From G963677325 sp963810555 (GTDB lineage: Bacteria > Bacteroidota > Bacteroidia > Bacteroidales > Prolixibacteraceae): a stretch of 64,000 nucleotides of DNA. Made by a program: the position numbers and the translations under genes. The notes beneath the pieces were generated by a model that ran no database searches, had not been told where the DNA came from, and saw only the letters and a list, made by a program, of their open reading frames with translations. Below, piece by piece: positions 37,733 through 47,170 of the stretch. How positions within the stretch are numbered: position 1 is the stretch's first letter; each line of letters begins with the position of its first letter. The DNA lies in assembly GCA_963810555.1 (NCBI GenBank), contig CAWENX010000004.1, positions 1 through 64,000 on the forward strand. The letters are read 5' to 3'.

Positions 37733-37844
37733 TTCGGTGTTTAATCAGGGTATTCACTTCTCAAATTCATAAAAATATGTCCTCCAAAAAACTTACCGAT
37801 ATTTAACTATCGGATGTTAAATAACTTATTTTTTAAACACCGAA
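37733..37844. repeat. MITE-like 112-bp segment with 12-bp inverted ends
   Basis: TTCGGTGTTTAA (37733-37744) and TTAAACACCGAA (37833-37844) are exact inverses. Inside, CCGATA (37796-37801) and TATCGG (37808-37813) form a small hairpin. Confidence 0.5.
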
Positions 37845-38030
37845 CCGAATAAGAGTCAAATACAAGGGAAACACGAGTAAAAATAAGGTTGGATATAGCA
37901 GATGGAAAAGGAACATCTTATTACGAATAACAAGCAATAGGCATCAGGCAATATCTAAAAGGCTCCAGGATACTTTGTGTTATCCTTTGTGCAATGCTGG
38001 GAAACTTTTAAGAATTCAAGTGATAAAATT

Positions 38031-38062
38031 TCCGAAACCTTGCAACTCTGCAACATTGAAAC
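38031..38062. repeat. Four-unit octamer array upstream of the DegT gene
   Basis: In-phase units TCCGAAAC, CTTGCAAC, TCTGCAAC and ATTGAAAC, the same family as the arrays at 8.8 and 58 kb. Confidence 0.55.
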
Positions 38063-38139
38063 TCTTTTTCTTTTTCTCTTTAATCTGTATCTTTCGGAAA
38101 TCATATCTGTACCCAAACTATTTAAAATATTACAGAATT

Positions 38140-39447
38140 ATGGACGCAACAAAACACAGACTGGCTATCGACGGAGGCCCGAAAGCCAAGACAACTCCCA
38201 ATATCCCGATGTATCCCGGCGGAATAGCCATCGGCGTAGAAGAAAAGAATGCTGTCCTCGAGGTCCTTGATGATAAATATCTTTTCAGGTATTATGGCCC
38301 GAAAGGGGTGGAATCACGGGTAAAGAAATTCGAGGAGGAATTTGCTGATAAGATAGGAGTTAATTATACCCTTGCCACCAATTCCTGTACCTCCGCCCTG
38401 ATCTCTTCGCTCGTAGCCCTTGGCGTTGGCCCAGGCGACGAGGTTATCGTTCCCGGATACACTTTTTTCGCCTCCTGCGCAGTGATCGTAGCCGCTAAAG
38501 CGATTCCGGTCATATGCGAAGTTGACGATTCCCTTACCATCGATCCCGTCGATTTTGAAAATAAAATAACGCCTCGTACCAAAGCTGTTATCCCTGTTCA
38601 TATGCGGGGCGTTCCTTGCGATATGGATAAAATTCTTGCCATTGCGAAGAAACATAATCTCAAAGTCCTAGAAGATGTGGCCCAGGCTACAGGAGGCTCT
38701 TATAAAGGCAAACGATTAGGTAGTTATGGTGATATGGGTGCCTTCAGTTTCCAATATCATAAGATTATCACAGCCGGTGAAGGCGGAATGGTCACAACCA
38801 ACGATCAGTTGCTTATAGACCGTGCCATGGCATACCACGATACGGCCGCCTGCTGGCGTCCCGGAGGTCCCGCAGGACGCTTTGTCAAAGAAAGGTATGC
38901 CGGAGAACTCTTCCCCGGGGTGAACTTCCGAATGGGTGAACTTTCCGGTGCTGTTCTTCGTGAGCAATTAAAAAAACTTGACGGATTGATCGAAAGTATG
39001 CGCACCCGTAAACAGAGAATTAAACAGGTTATTTCAGGCATTAAAGGCCTCGAATTCCGTCGTTTGCATGATCCTGATGGTGACACAGGGGTTGTACTGA
39101 TCTTCTATCTGCCTACGCCAAAACTTGCCGGAATGTTCTCTGCAGCCCTTAATGCCGAAGGTGTTGATGCCTCATCACTGCACGATAAATCTGTCCCCGA
39201 CTGGCATGTTTACAATCATTGGGATATGATCCTTAAAAAATGGACCGCCACTCCCGAAGGCTGCCCTTACACCTGCCCTTATTATACACAAAAAGGCGGT
39301 AAGATTGAATATTCTCCCGAGATGAATCCAAAAACACTGGAATACCTAAGCCGTTCGGTACATATCGGTATTCCGGCGCAAATGCCATTGGAGGATTGCG
39401 ATATGATAGCAGAAAGCATACATAAAGTTGCAAATGCGTACTTGTAA
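38140..39447 (+). CDS. DegT/DnrJ/EryC1/StrS-family PLP-dependent aminotransferase
   Basis: A fold-type I aminotransferase-like enzyme of 435 residues that acts on keto-sugars or similar carbonyl compounds with PLP. Features: TNSCTSALISSLVALGVGPG (cofactor phosphate loop), VIPVHMRGVPCDMDKI, LEDVAQATGGSYKGKRLG (Asp that binds the PLP pyridine), and FSFQYHKIITAGEGGMV with the Schiff-base Lys. The usual SFHxxK is changed to SFQYHK, as in one subgroup of the family. ATG 38140 (MDATKHRLAIDGG) is the start; further upstream there is only repeat-like sequence. The hydroxypyruvate-isomerase-like gene follows by 122 bases. Confidence 0.87.
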   Translation: MDATKHRLAIDGGPKAKTTPNIPMYPGGIAIGVEEKNAVLEVLDDKYLFRYYGPKGVESRVKKFEEEFADKIGVNYTLATNSCTSALISSLVALGVGPGDEVIVPGYTFFASCAVIVAAKAIPVICEVDDSLTIDPVDFENKITPRTKAVIPVHMRGVPCDMDKILAIAKKHNLKVLEDVAQATGGSYKGKRLGSYGDMGAFSFQYHKIITAGEGGMVTTNDQLLIDRAMAYHDTAACWRPGGPAGRFVKERYAGELFPGVNFRMGELSGAVLREQLKKLDGLIESMRTRKQRIKQVISGIKGLEFRRLHDPDGDTGVVLIFYLPTPKLAGMFSAALNAEGVDASSLHDKSVPDWHVYNHWDMILKKWTATPEGCPYTCPYYTQKGGKIEYSPEMNPKTLEYLSRSVHIGIPAQMPLEDCDMIAESIHKVANAYL

Positions 39448-39453
39448 ATATAA

Positions 39454-39512
39454 TAAAGGTGAAAAAGTGAAAGAGTGATTCTGAAAACCACCTTTTCACC
39501 CTTCCACTTTTT
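39454..39512 (+). terminator. Hairpin after the DegT gene
   Basis: AAAGGTGAAAAAGTG near 39456 can pair with CACCCTTCCACTTTTT near 39498; a T run follows. The stem is interrupted, so it is only a likely terminator. Confidence 0.4.
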
Positions 39513-39569
39513 TACAAACTTTGAAACACCGAGACTCTAAAATCCAGAAAAACTTACACTTATAAAACC

Positions 39570-40391
39570 ATGATTAATATTGATTTATGCATCGATCCTG
39601 TTTTTGTGGAAACAGATACTGTCGAAAAAATCAGGAAAGTTAACAGGCTTGGCTTTAAAGCCATTGAGTTTTGGTACTGGGATCACAAATTTACAGGTAC
39701 AGAGCTCGTTCCTTCTATGAAAAATATAAGGGAGATTGCTGCGGTTTGTAAAGATATTGGAGTGGTGGTCAACAACGTTGTTGTTAATGCTCCTGACGGG
39801 TCAATAGGTGGTTTCCTGACGAAGCCTGAAGATAAGAATAAATACCTGGAAAGGCTGAAAGAGACGATTGAAATAGCCCACAAGTTGAATTGCAAAAAGA
39901 TGATCACCTGCACGGGAAATGAAGTCGAAGGGAAATCATATCAGCAGCAATTGGAAAGTGTCATAAATACTTTGATTTCAGGGGCCGAAATAGCTAAAAA
40001 GGAAGGTATATTGCTTGTCCTGGAGTCGTTAAACTCCACTGTAGATCATCCTGGATATTTCCTTACTTCTTCAGCCATTGGTTTTGATATTGTCAAAAAG
40101 GTGAACAGTCCTAACCTGAAACTTCTGTATGATATTTATCACATGCAGATCATGGAGGGGAATCATATTGCAACGATAAGGGAAAATATCGGATTGATAG
40201 GCCATTTCCATTCTGCAGGAGTACCCGGAAGAAACGAGGTTTATAAGGGAGAGATCAGTTATCTGCCAATTCTGGAGGCCATCGATAAATCAGGATACGA
40301 CGGATATTTTGGACTGGAGTATTTCCCATCTGAACCGCATCACCATTCATTGACAAAGACGCTCAAATTTCTTAAGCCCTTCAGCAAATAA
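39570..40391 (+). CDS. Hydroxypyruvate isomerase-like TIM barrel
   Basis: A cytoplasmic xylose-isomerase-like barrel of 273 residues, closest to the Hyi/glyoxylate-induced group that interconverts hydroxypyruvate and tartronate semialdehyde or related sugars. Landmarks: GFKAIEFWYWD, LLVLESLNSTVDHPGYF (catalytic Glu, about 150), LLYDIYHMQIMEGN (about 188-201), IGHFHSAGVPGRNEV (about 212-226) and GYFGLEYFPSEP (second Glu, about 249-260). It lies between the DegT gene and the NTF2-like lipoprotein gene in the same direction, possibly one unit of amino- or keto-sugar metabolism. Confidence 0.82.
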   Translation: MINIDLCIDPVFVETDTVEKIRKVNRLGFKAIEFWYWDHKFTGTELVPSMKNIREIAAVCKDIGVVVNNVVVNAPDGSIGGFLTKPEDKNKYLERLKETIEIAHKLNCKKMITCTGNEVEGKSYQQQLESVINTLISGAEIAKKEGILLVLESLNSTVDHPGYFLTSSAIGFDIVKKVNSPNLKLLYDIYHMQIMEGNHIATIRENIGLIGHFHSAGVPGRNEVYKGEISYLPILEAIDKSGYDGYFGLEYFPSEPHHHSLTKTLKFLKPFSK

Positions 40392-40402
40392 TGATCACTG
40401 TT

Positions 40403-40422
40403 CCGTCAGCTAAAGCTGACGG
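40403..40422. terminator. Small hairpin after the isomerase gene
   Basis: CCGTCAGC, a TAAA loop, then GCTGACGG: perfect 8-bp stem, 12 bases after the stop. It lacks a T run; a half copy (GCTGACGGAACAGC) lies near 25283, so it may be a dispersed repeat. Confidence 0.4.
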
Positions 40423-40487
40423 CAAAGGATAAAATCACATATTCTTTTTACTGGTCACTGAAGACTGATTACCGATATTAAAATACT

Positions 40488-40934
40488 ATGAGAAAACTGT
40501 TTGGAATTACTGCAATACTGATTTCAATCTCCGCTTGTTCAAAGGACCATGATTCAATTTCAAAAATGATCATTGGAATGGAAAAATCAGCACTGGAGAG
40601 ATGGAACAGAGGAGATCCCTCCGGTTTTCTTGAAATTTCAGCCGATGATGTTGTCTACTTTGATCCCATGACAGATCAAAGATTAGACGGACTGCCTGCG
40701 CTGAATGAATTGTACCAGAAAATAAGGGGCAAAATACAGGTCAGCAGATACGAAATGATTAATCCTAAAGTTCAGGCAGTGAATAAAATGGCGGTCCTGA
40801 CCTTTAATCTTATCTCATATGCGGGAGAAACTCCTTATAAATGGAATTGTACTGAAGTTTACCGTAAGGAGAAAGATAAAAAATGGAAAATTATTCAGAC
40901 TCACTGGTCATTCACAAAACCAGACTTAAAGTAA
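40488..40934 (+). CDS. NTF2-like (SnoaL/DUF4440 type) lipoprotein
   Basis: A 148-residue lipoprotein: signal IAILISISACS-like (GITAILISISACSKD) with Cys near 17, then a cone-shaped NTF2-like domain with SALERWNRGDPSGFLEISAD, VVYFDPMTDQRLDGLPALNE and KWKIIQTHWSFTKP at the end. This fold appears in small hydrolases, isomerases and ligand-binding proteins; no active site can be assigned. Located in the cell envelope, probably the periplasmic face. Confidence 0.72.
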   Translation: MRKLFGITAILISISACSKDHDSISKMIIGMEKSALERWNRGDPSGFLEISADDVVYFDPMTDQRLDGLPALNELYQKIRGKIQVSRYEMINPKVQAVNKMAVLTFNLISYAGETPYKWNCTEVYRKEKDKKWKIIQTHWSFTKPDLK

Positions 40935-40969
40935 TTCCGGAATAATGGAGCATGTTTATAAACCTTCAC

Positions 40970-40977
40970 TATTTTTG
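40970..40977 (+). promoter_or_regulatory. Candidate -7 box for the beta-helix gene pair
   Basis: TATTTTTG matches TAnnTTTG, 57 bases before the start at 41034. Confidence 0.45.
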
Positions 40978-41033
40978 ACTGTCAAAGTAATTAATTACCC
41001 TTGTGGGTAAAACGCACTTTAATAATAATATTT

Positions 41034-42347
41034 ATGAAAACAAAATGCAGTATTTGTTTCACTGTTCTTTTTTTGACCTTTAGTTTACTGAGCGGCACTA
41101 CTTTTGCCAAAACTTATTATGTAGCCTCTAATGGTGCAGATATCAATGCCGGATCAAAGGGCAAGTCCTGGAAAACAATTCAGAAGGCCGCCGATTCCAT
41201 GATGCCAGGTGATATGGTAGTAGTAAAGGAAGGGACTTACGAAGAAACAGTCAAAACAACGCGTGACGGAGAAGCAGGGAAAAGGATCATCTTTAAAGCT
41301 TCAGGAGTCGTGAAAACACAAGGATTCAGAATAAACAATACTTATACCACAGTCGACGGATTCACTGTAGTGCCGAGAAATTCAATTATTCTGACGAAGA
41401 GCAACGTGGAAGTTTTAAACAATCATTGCATTGACAGTTTCATACGAATTACCCACGATTCAAATGCAACAAACTGTCTGATTAAAGGGAACCATGTTGA
41501 AAGCACATATCCCTGGGGTAACGACTGGCCGGCTATCGAAGTATGGGGAAGCAACAACATTGCCGAATACAATGAGGTGGGCCCCAGTACCGATACCGAT
41601 GCTTTCAGATTGTTTGGCCATGATAACATCATCAGACACAATTACATCCATAACATAACCCATTCCAAAGGATCAAGAGCCCATACGGATATCTTCCAGA
41701 ATTTCAGCGTAAAGGGTACTGAAGAATCATACAACATCGTATTTGAAAACAACCTGATCCTGAATAACGATGCCCAGCTGTTCATGACGGAGAACGACGG
41801 ATCGAAGACGCTGCATGATTTTGATATCCGTAACAATGTAGTTATCAACCAAGCCCTTCAGGGAAATGTTGGCATACCGAATCTTAGATTTTATAACAAT
41901 ACCTGTATAAATTGTGACCCTGTCAACGGTTTTGCTCTTTTTATTGATCAGGTGCCTAATATTAAGGATTGCACAGGCTGTCAGGTATTTAATAATATCT
42001 TTATAGGGTGTGGAGGAGCACGGAATACTACAATGCAGGGGGCCTATTATATAAAAGGGGATGTAAAAGATTATAAATGTGATTATAACTATGTTGCCCG
42101 CGGACCAGAGAATGGTTTCGCCCCCTTGAAAGGCGATACGGAAGAACACGGCATTAATGGAGGTGATCCGATGTTTGTTGACCCTGCAAAAAATGATTAC
42201 CGGCTTAAACCAAACAGTCCCGCAATCGACAAAGGGGCAACACTCAAAGGTTTCAATTACGACAAGGATGGAACGATCCGCCCCCAGGGAGCAGCATGGG
42301 ATATGGGAGCATTTGAATATACTGCAAAGAAATCAGGAAAAAAATAA
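41034..42347 (+). CDS. Secreted right-handed beta-helix protein (copy 1)
   Basis: A 437-residue exported protein. A Sec signal (about 23 residues, ending GTTFA) precedes a DUF1565-like start KTYYVASNGADINAGSKG and WKTIQKAADSMMPGDMVVV, then repeated beta-helix turns with Asn ladders (FENNLILNNDAQLFM, NNVVINQALQGNVG, FYNNTCIN). The C-terminus has NDYRLKPNSPAIDKG and WDMGAFEY, usual for pectate-lyase-like or surface polysaccharide-binding proteins. ATG 41034 is chosen because the signal peptide starts there. It has a close paralogue 28 bases downstream. It may bind or cleave acidic polysaccharide; no catalytic set can be assigned. Confidence 0.8.
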   Translation: MKTKCSICFTVLFLTFSLLSGTTFAKTYYVASNGADINAGSKGKSWKTIQKAADSMMPGDMVVVKEGTYEETVKTTRDGEAGKRIIFKASGVVKTQGFRINNTYTTVDGFTVVPRNSIILTKSNVEVLNNHCIDSFIRITHDSNATNCLIKGNHVESTYPWGNDWPAIEVWGSNNIAEYNEVGPSTDTDAFRLFGHDNIIRHNYIHNITHSKGSRAHTDIFQNFSVKGTEESYNIVFENNLILNNDAQLFMTENDGSKTLHDFDIRNNVVINQALQGNVGIPNLRFYNNTCINCDPVNGFALFIDQVPNIKDCTGCQVFNNIFIGCGGARNTTMQGAYYIKGDVKDYKCDYNYVARGPENGFAPLKGDTEEHGINGGDPMFVDPAKNDYRLKPNSPAIDKGATLKGFNYDKDGTIRPQGAAWDMGAFEYTAKKSGKK

Positions 42348-42375
42348 TTTGCGGTTACATCAACATTTATAAACT

Positions 42376-43713
42376 ATGAAAACCATAAACATCATTTCCT
42401 TTTTCACATTACTGGCAATTCTTCTTGCAAATACCCCCTCATTGTCAGCTAAAACTTATTACGTAAGCGCTGACGGAACTGATGCCAATCCCGGTTCAAA
42501 GGCAAAGCCCTGGAAAACCATTCAAAAGTCCGCCGACTCTATGATGCCCGGAGATTTGGTAATCGTTAAGGAAGGAACTTACGAAGAAACGGTCAAAACA
42601 ACCCGTGACGGGCAAGCTGGGAAAAGGATCACCTTTAAAGCTTCAGGAGTTGTAAAAACACAAGGATTCAGAATAAACAATACTTATACCACCGTTGACG
42701 GATTCACAGTAGTGCCGAGAAATTCCATTATTCTGACAAAGAGCAATGTGGAAGTCTTAAACAACCATTGCATTGACAGTTTCATCAGGATTAACTACGA
42801 TTCCAAAGCAACAAATTGCCTGATCAAAGGGAACCATGTAGAAAGCACCTACCCATGGGGAAATGACTGGCCTGCGATAGAAATATGGGGCAATAACAAC
42901 GTCGCCGAGTACAATGAAATTGGTCCAAGTGCAGATGCTGATGCCTTTCGTCTTTTCGGACATGACAACATTGTCAGGAACAATTATATACACGATATAA
43001 CCCACTCGCCCGGTTCAAAAGCACACACCGATATATTCCAGACATTCGGCGTCCGCGGATGGGAAGAAGCACACGATATTGTTTTTGAAAATAATCTTAT
43101 CCTGAATAACGATGCCCAGCTTTTTATGACTTCAAATAGTGGAGATACTGCTGTTCATGACTTTGATGTCAGGAACAATGTCATTGTAAACATGAAATAT
43201 CAGGGCAATGTAGGAATTCCAAATGTGAGATTTTACAACAACACCTGCATCAATCTTGATCCCACAAACGGTTTTGCTTTATATATCCATGAGGTGCCGA
43301 AGGTTTTGGACCCGAATGGCTGCCAGGTATTCAATAACATCTTTATCAATTGCGGCGGGGATAAGAATACCACAATGAAAGGTGCGTATTACATACAGGG
43401 TGATGTGAAGAATTGTAAATGTGATTACAACTTCGTTGCCCGTGGCGCAGAGAGTGAATATGCCCCTTTAACAGGAAATACGGAAGAGCATGGCATAAAT
43501 GGCGGTGACCCGATGTTCGTCGATCCGGTCCATAATGATTATCGTCTTAGGCCGAACAGTCCGGCAATTAACAAAGGAGCAACTCTCAAGGGATTCAATT
43601 ATGATAAAGAAGGAAATCTTCGTCCCCAGGGAGCAGCGTGGGATATGGGAGCTTTTGAATATTCGTATAAAAAGTCATCCGAGAAGAAAGATAAAGACAA
43701 AAGTAAGCTATGA
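42376..43713 (+). CDS. Secreted right-handed beta-helix protein (copy 2, tandem duplicate)
   Basis: A 445-residue protein with a signal peptide (ILLANTPSLSA) and the same architecture as its neighbour. Long stretches are identical in sequence (for example TYTTVDGFTVVPRNSIILTK and NDWPAIE), with differences concentrated in the last third. The C-terminus adds a lysine-rich tail (SSEKKDKDKSK) missing from copy 1. Third-codon differences are many, so the duplication is not very recent. The pair is probably co-transcribed and ends at the terminator at 43738. Confidence 0.8.
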   Translation: MKTINIISFFTLLAILLANTPSLSAKTYYVSADGTDANPGSKAKPWKTIQKSADSMMPGDLVIVKEGTYEETVKTTRDGQAGKRITFKASGVVKTQGFRINNTYTTVDGFTVVPRNSIILTKSNVEVLNNHCIDSFIRINYDSKATNCLIKGNHVESTYPWGNDWPAIEIWGNNNVAEYNEIGPSADADAFRLFGHDNIVRNNYIHDITHSPGSKAHTDIFQTFGVRGWEEAHDIVFENNLILNNDAQLFMTSNSGDTAVHDFDVRNNVIVNMKYQGNVGIPNVRFYNNTCINLDPTNGFALYIHEVPKVLDPNGCQVFNNIFINCGGDKNTTMKGAYYIQGDVKNCKCDYNFVARGAESEYAPLTGNTEEHGINGGDPMFVDPVHNDYRLRPNSPAINKGATLKGFNYDKEGNLRPQGAAWDMGAFEYSYKKSSEKKDKDKSKL

Positions 43714-43737
43714 AGTAGCTTTATAAATTTAAAGAAC

Positions 43738-43772
43738 AAAGAATCCGGTCCTTTTTGAGCCGGATTTCTTGT
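43738..43772. terminator. Bidirectional terminator between beta-helix and permease genes
   Basis: AATCCGG and CCGGATT pair around a loop containing TCCTTTTTGAG, with A and T runs outside. It lies between convergent genes. Confidence 0.65.
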
Positions 43773-43801
43773 TTCAGGTATTGCTAAATTCTCTGTTAAG
43801 T

Positions 43802-45172
43802 CTATGATTCAGCTTCTTTTGGAATTTCGAATGTAAATATCTTTTGACGAAATCCTTTTGATTTAATGAAACCGACAATCATACCGATTGATATCCAGAT
43901 TGCTCCTGCAATCTGAGCCTGAATACGAAGATTGATCCAGATCAGGAAACAAAAAAAGAATCCGAGTATAGGAGGTACGATGTTAATAAATTTCCTGTCC
44001 TTTTCTTTAATAAAGAAATGGAAAAACACTGAAAGGTTGACCCCCATAAAGGCGATAAATGCCCCGAAATTGAGCATTTCTGCTGTCAACTGATAACTGA
44101 GGATAAAAACACCGATCAGTGTGACGGCACCGATAAATAATACGTTATAATGGGGTACAAAGGTTTTGGGAGATATTGCTCCGAAAAATTTCCTGGGCAA
44201 GGCGTTTTCCCTGCCCATACCATAAAGAAGGCGAGCAGCGCCTAACATCGAAGTAATGCCTGCCCCCATACAGGAAACCAGCAAACTTGTGTTGATAAGG
44301 TGAAACAGAAAATTACCTCCGGCCTTTTTGGCAACAAAAACAAAGGCTGTATCCAGATCGGGAAAATCACCCCATTTTCCCCACACGAGCTGGGCAATAT
44401 ATGTTTCGGAGGCGGCGATCAGTCCTGTAAACAAACAAACCAGAACGGTGGCCAGTAATATATTGCGGCGGGGATTCCTTACCTCCTCCGAAAGAGTCGA
44501 GATACCGTCAAATCCTATATAAGTCAATGCCGCAATGGATGATCCTGTTAAAATCAGTGGAAAAGAGAAGGTTGCAGGATCATATAAAGGTTTCAGAATT
44601 TGACTCTGATTAAAATCATGCAAATTTAGCAGGTAACGAACTGCATAGGCGAAAAAAATCACAACTACCATGCTTAATACAATAACAAGTATCTTGTTAT
44701 TCCGCGCATTGGTTCTTATTCCTCTTAAATTTAAAAGCGTAAATAAAAAGGTAAATAATACTGCAAACACCCCAAAAGGGATTCCCGGCAGGATATTCAT
44801 CATCGCCTTGCTGCACCAGATCGTGCTTAATATCGGGTTCAGCATATAATCCATTACCATTCCCCACCCCGCCAGAAAACCAATTGCCGGATTGATCGAT
44901 CTTCCTACATATGAAAATGCAGACCCCGCCAGAGGATATACACTTGCCATCCTCCCGTAACTGATGGCAGTAAACAGCATGGCAATCATTGCAAAAAGAA
45001 TGCTGGTGGGTACATGCCCTTTTGCTTCATTGCTGATGATTCCGAATATAGGCAGTGGCGCTGTAATTGTAATCAGCACTATCCCGTAAAAAATAAGGTC
45101 CCACAATCCCAAAGCCCGCTTTAAATGAGGAGTATTGTTCTGAATGGTTGTATCGCTTGGGTTTATACTCAT
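43802..45172 (-). CDS. APC-superfamily amino acid permease
   Basis: A 456-residue inner-membrane transporter with about 12 helices. Helix 1 carries the broken-helix region LGLWDLIFYGIVLITITAPL; later come YPLAGSAFSYVGRSINPAIG and FDGISTLSEEVRNPRRNI, which are APC signatures. It would import amino acids or a related amine by symport or exchange. The substrate is not evident. It converges on the beta-helix genes; upstream is the repeat region invaded by the ISNCY-like element. Confidence 0.85.
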   Translation of the reverse strand: MSINPSDTTIQNNTPHLKRALGLWDLIFYGIVLITITAPLPIFGIISNEAKGHVPTSILFAMIAMLFTAISYGRMASVYPLAGSAFSYVGRSINPAIGFLAGWGMVMDYMLNPILSTIWCSKAMMNILPGIPFGVFAVLFTFLFTLLNLRGIRTNARNNKILVIVLSMVVVIFFAYAVRYLLNLHDFNQSQILKPLYDPATFSFPLILTGSSIAALTYIGFDGISTLSEEVRNPRRNILLATVLVCLFTGLIAASETYIAQLVWGKWGDFPDLDTAFVFVAKKAGGNFLFHLINTSLLVSCMGAGITSMLGAARLLYGMGRENALPRKFFGAISPKTFVPHYNVLFIGAVTLIGVFILSYQLTAEMLNFGAFIAFMGVNLSVFFHFFIKEKDRKFINIVPPILGFFFCFLIWINLRIQAQIAGAIWISIGMIVGFIKSKGFRQKIFTFEIPKEAES

Positions 45173-45398
45173 TCCAGGTCAAAAATTGACTTGTTAGCCG
45201 GATTAATTTAAAGTTGAAAAATAGTGATATTAAAGGAATCGGCAATAGGTAAGGGAAAAATAAGTCATCCGTCACATAAATACGACGCAAAATAAAACAA
45301 AACTCTTTAGCCTTACCAACCCATTATCATGTCAATACTAAAGCCGGATTAATTCCACTATTTCTCCACTACTTAATCACTATTATTCCACTAATTAG

Positions 45399-47070
45399 AG
45401 TCTGTCTGTAAAGTCACTTAAATTCGATTTTTTAACCAAAGTTGGCACAGCCAATACTTTCAATTGCCATCTGACTTTATGCTATGATCACATTTTTCGT
45501 GTTTTTGCACCTCATTTCACTCTATTTTTTAGTGAAGATTAAGCAATAATAAACATAATATCTTAATATTATGGATGACTTCCCGTATTATGGCAAAAAT
45601 TTGATTTGTTTTCTGCCTCAGATAGTCGGTGTTGCCGCTATCCTGGCAAGTACCATGCCGGTGAGCACCCTAATATTATAGCAATGGCACTCCACATTAC
45701 TTTTGCCTTGAAGTGCTTAAATCCTTTCCAGGTACAAACCCTCATGTCAAAGCCCCGTTTATAGTTTGAGATGACGGCCTCGATGCCACTTCGCCATTTC
45801 TTTAAACGTGTTTCCATGTTAAGGCTTGAAGCAATATTGCTAAGGCTTCCTGTAATTTTATTGAAAACTATATTTGTAAGACCCTTTGATTTACAATATT
45901 CTGAGTTATCCCGGCTTGCATACCCACCATCGGCAGAGAAGTCGCGGGGAATGATCCCATAATTCTCTATTACCCTGTCAAGGGCAGGCTTTAGCAGGGA
46001 AGAATCTGAGGGGTTGCCTTCGGGCACCTCGCAATCAATGATAAGTGGGCTCTTGCCCGTGGTAAAGTTCGCCTTATGACCGAACAGCACCTCACGGCTC
46101 CCCTTGACGATTATGTCTGTGTGAAGTTCATAAATGGAGAACAACTTTTGATCGTTTGGCACATTCTCCCCAAGTACCTGTTTGCGGTAGGTCATGCTGT
46201 AAACTTTTTCCATCAGGGGAAGAAGCGATTCTAACTGGGTTGACAATAATATAAGCTTTAAGGCCGGCGAAGTTTTTTTTTATGGTATTAGAAACCTGGT
46301 TAATAGCTTTTGTAAAGGTAATAAGCTGTTTTTTAAAAAGTTCTGCCTGCTTGTCTTTTGATCTGGTGACATTTATCTTAAAATATGTCTGCTTTGCCGA
46401 TCTGGTATAATCAATAAAGGAAAGCTCTTTCGCCTCTTCCCTGAGATGGCTTAACAAACGATGGCTTTCATGGATACAATCCCAGACAAGGGAGTTGTTT
46501 GTTGGATAGTGGATGTTGCTTTTAATCCCTGTGCTGTCTGTCCTGATCTTGTCGATATCCTCAAAGCCCTCTTCAATGGCACATTTAACGATTTCTACAA
46601 GAACCTTGTCAAGGGTCTCCTTGCTTATCCTTGAGATATATTTCTGGAATGTCTGAAAGCAAAAAGGATTTCGCTCGTCCAGCTTTATAAATGTTGCACA
46701 AATCCTGGAATCACTTTGAGCATATTCAAGTTCACGGTAGTCATAACCTTTTATCTCTTTGTAAATGGCAGCCCTCACGATCTGTTCAACGGAAGGGGTA
46801 TCTTTACGCCCAAAAATAGTAATATCATCATTACCAACTACATCCGATTTAAACAGTTGAATTATTTCAGGACGATGTTCTAAAATAGTATCAATTACAC
46901 CAAATTCCGGGTTCCTTGACCAGTCTGGTTTCTCAAATTTTAGCACCCAATCATTGAACATTTCCATAAGTAAAGGCTGTCTTTAATTTGACTGCAAGAT
47001 AAAAAGAAGTTTTTGATTTACCAAGGATAAATACCTGATATTCACGTTAAATAAATATTACAGACAGACT
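45399..47070 (-). mobile_element. ISNCY-like insertion sequence with 8-bp palindromic target duplication
   Basis: The ends are AGTCTGTCTGTAA (13 bp, at 45399) and its inverse (ending 47070). CTAATTAG is repeated on both sides (45391-45398, 47071-47078). The element holds one transposase gene with a frameshift. Joining the flanks restores the 16-bp palindrome TCCACTAATTAGTGGA, the centre of a larger 11-bp-phased palindrome. Confidence 0.85.
45638..46967 (-). pseudogene. ISNCY-like DDE transposase, one frameshift
   Basis: The N-terminal part (46967 to about 46250) has EQIVRAAIYKEIKGYDYRE and IDKIRTDSTGIKSNIHYP (first Asp). The C-terminal part in the next frame has LFSIYELHTDIIVKGSREV, DFSADGGYASRDN (second Asp) and WRSGIEAVISNYKRGFDM (Glu). 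They join near 46252 (FAGLK, then LILLSTQLESLLPLMEK) with one extra base. Joined length is about 440 residues. There is no slippery A6G-type site at the join, so programmed frameshifting is unlikely. Confidence 0.82.
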
Positions 47071-47082
47071 CTAATTAGTGGA

Positions 47083-47170
47083 GAAAGAGTGGACAAAGAG
47101 TGGAGAAAGAGTGGACAAGGTATGGTCTTGTTATAGCTTTGGTAATACTTTGGTATGGTCATGGTAAGAG
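47083..47170. repeat. Eight in-phase 11-bp units, right arm of a palindrome split by the ISNCY-like element
   Basis: GAAAGAGTGGA (47083), CAAAGAGTGGA (47094), GAAAGAGTGGA (47105), then looser units such as TTTGGTATGGT (47149) and CATGGTAAGAG (47160). The left arm is at about 45310-45390 with TCCACTATTTC (45354) in inverse sense. The rest of 47171-47333 shows no gene. Confidence 0.65.

Larger units (their letters stand above)
37604..38139. other. Gene-free region with an inverted-repeat element and an octamer array
   Basis: 536 bases. A 112-bp segment (37733-37844) is bounded by perfect inverse 12-mers, and four octamers lie at 38031-38062 just before the DegT gene. An open frame extends the DegT gene upstream to 37975 but has no family match. 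Confidence 0.45.

Noticed and set aside
37975..38139. N-terminal extension of the DegT aminotransferase
   Set aside because: The upstream codons are an octamer array and hydrophobic filler; family homology begins at the ATG at 38140.
45638..46967. Programmed -1 frameshift in the ISNCY-like transposase
   Set aside because: There is no slippery heptamer at the join, and similar one-base breaks occur in many ordinary genes here.
47083..47170. Possible CRISPR array
   Set aside because: Units are contiguous 11-mers with no unique spacers and no cas genes nearby; the same holds for the other arrays.
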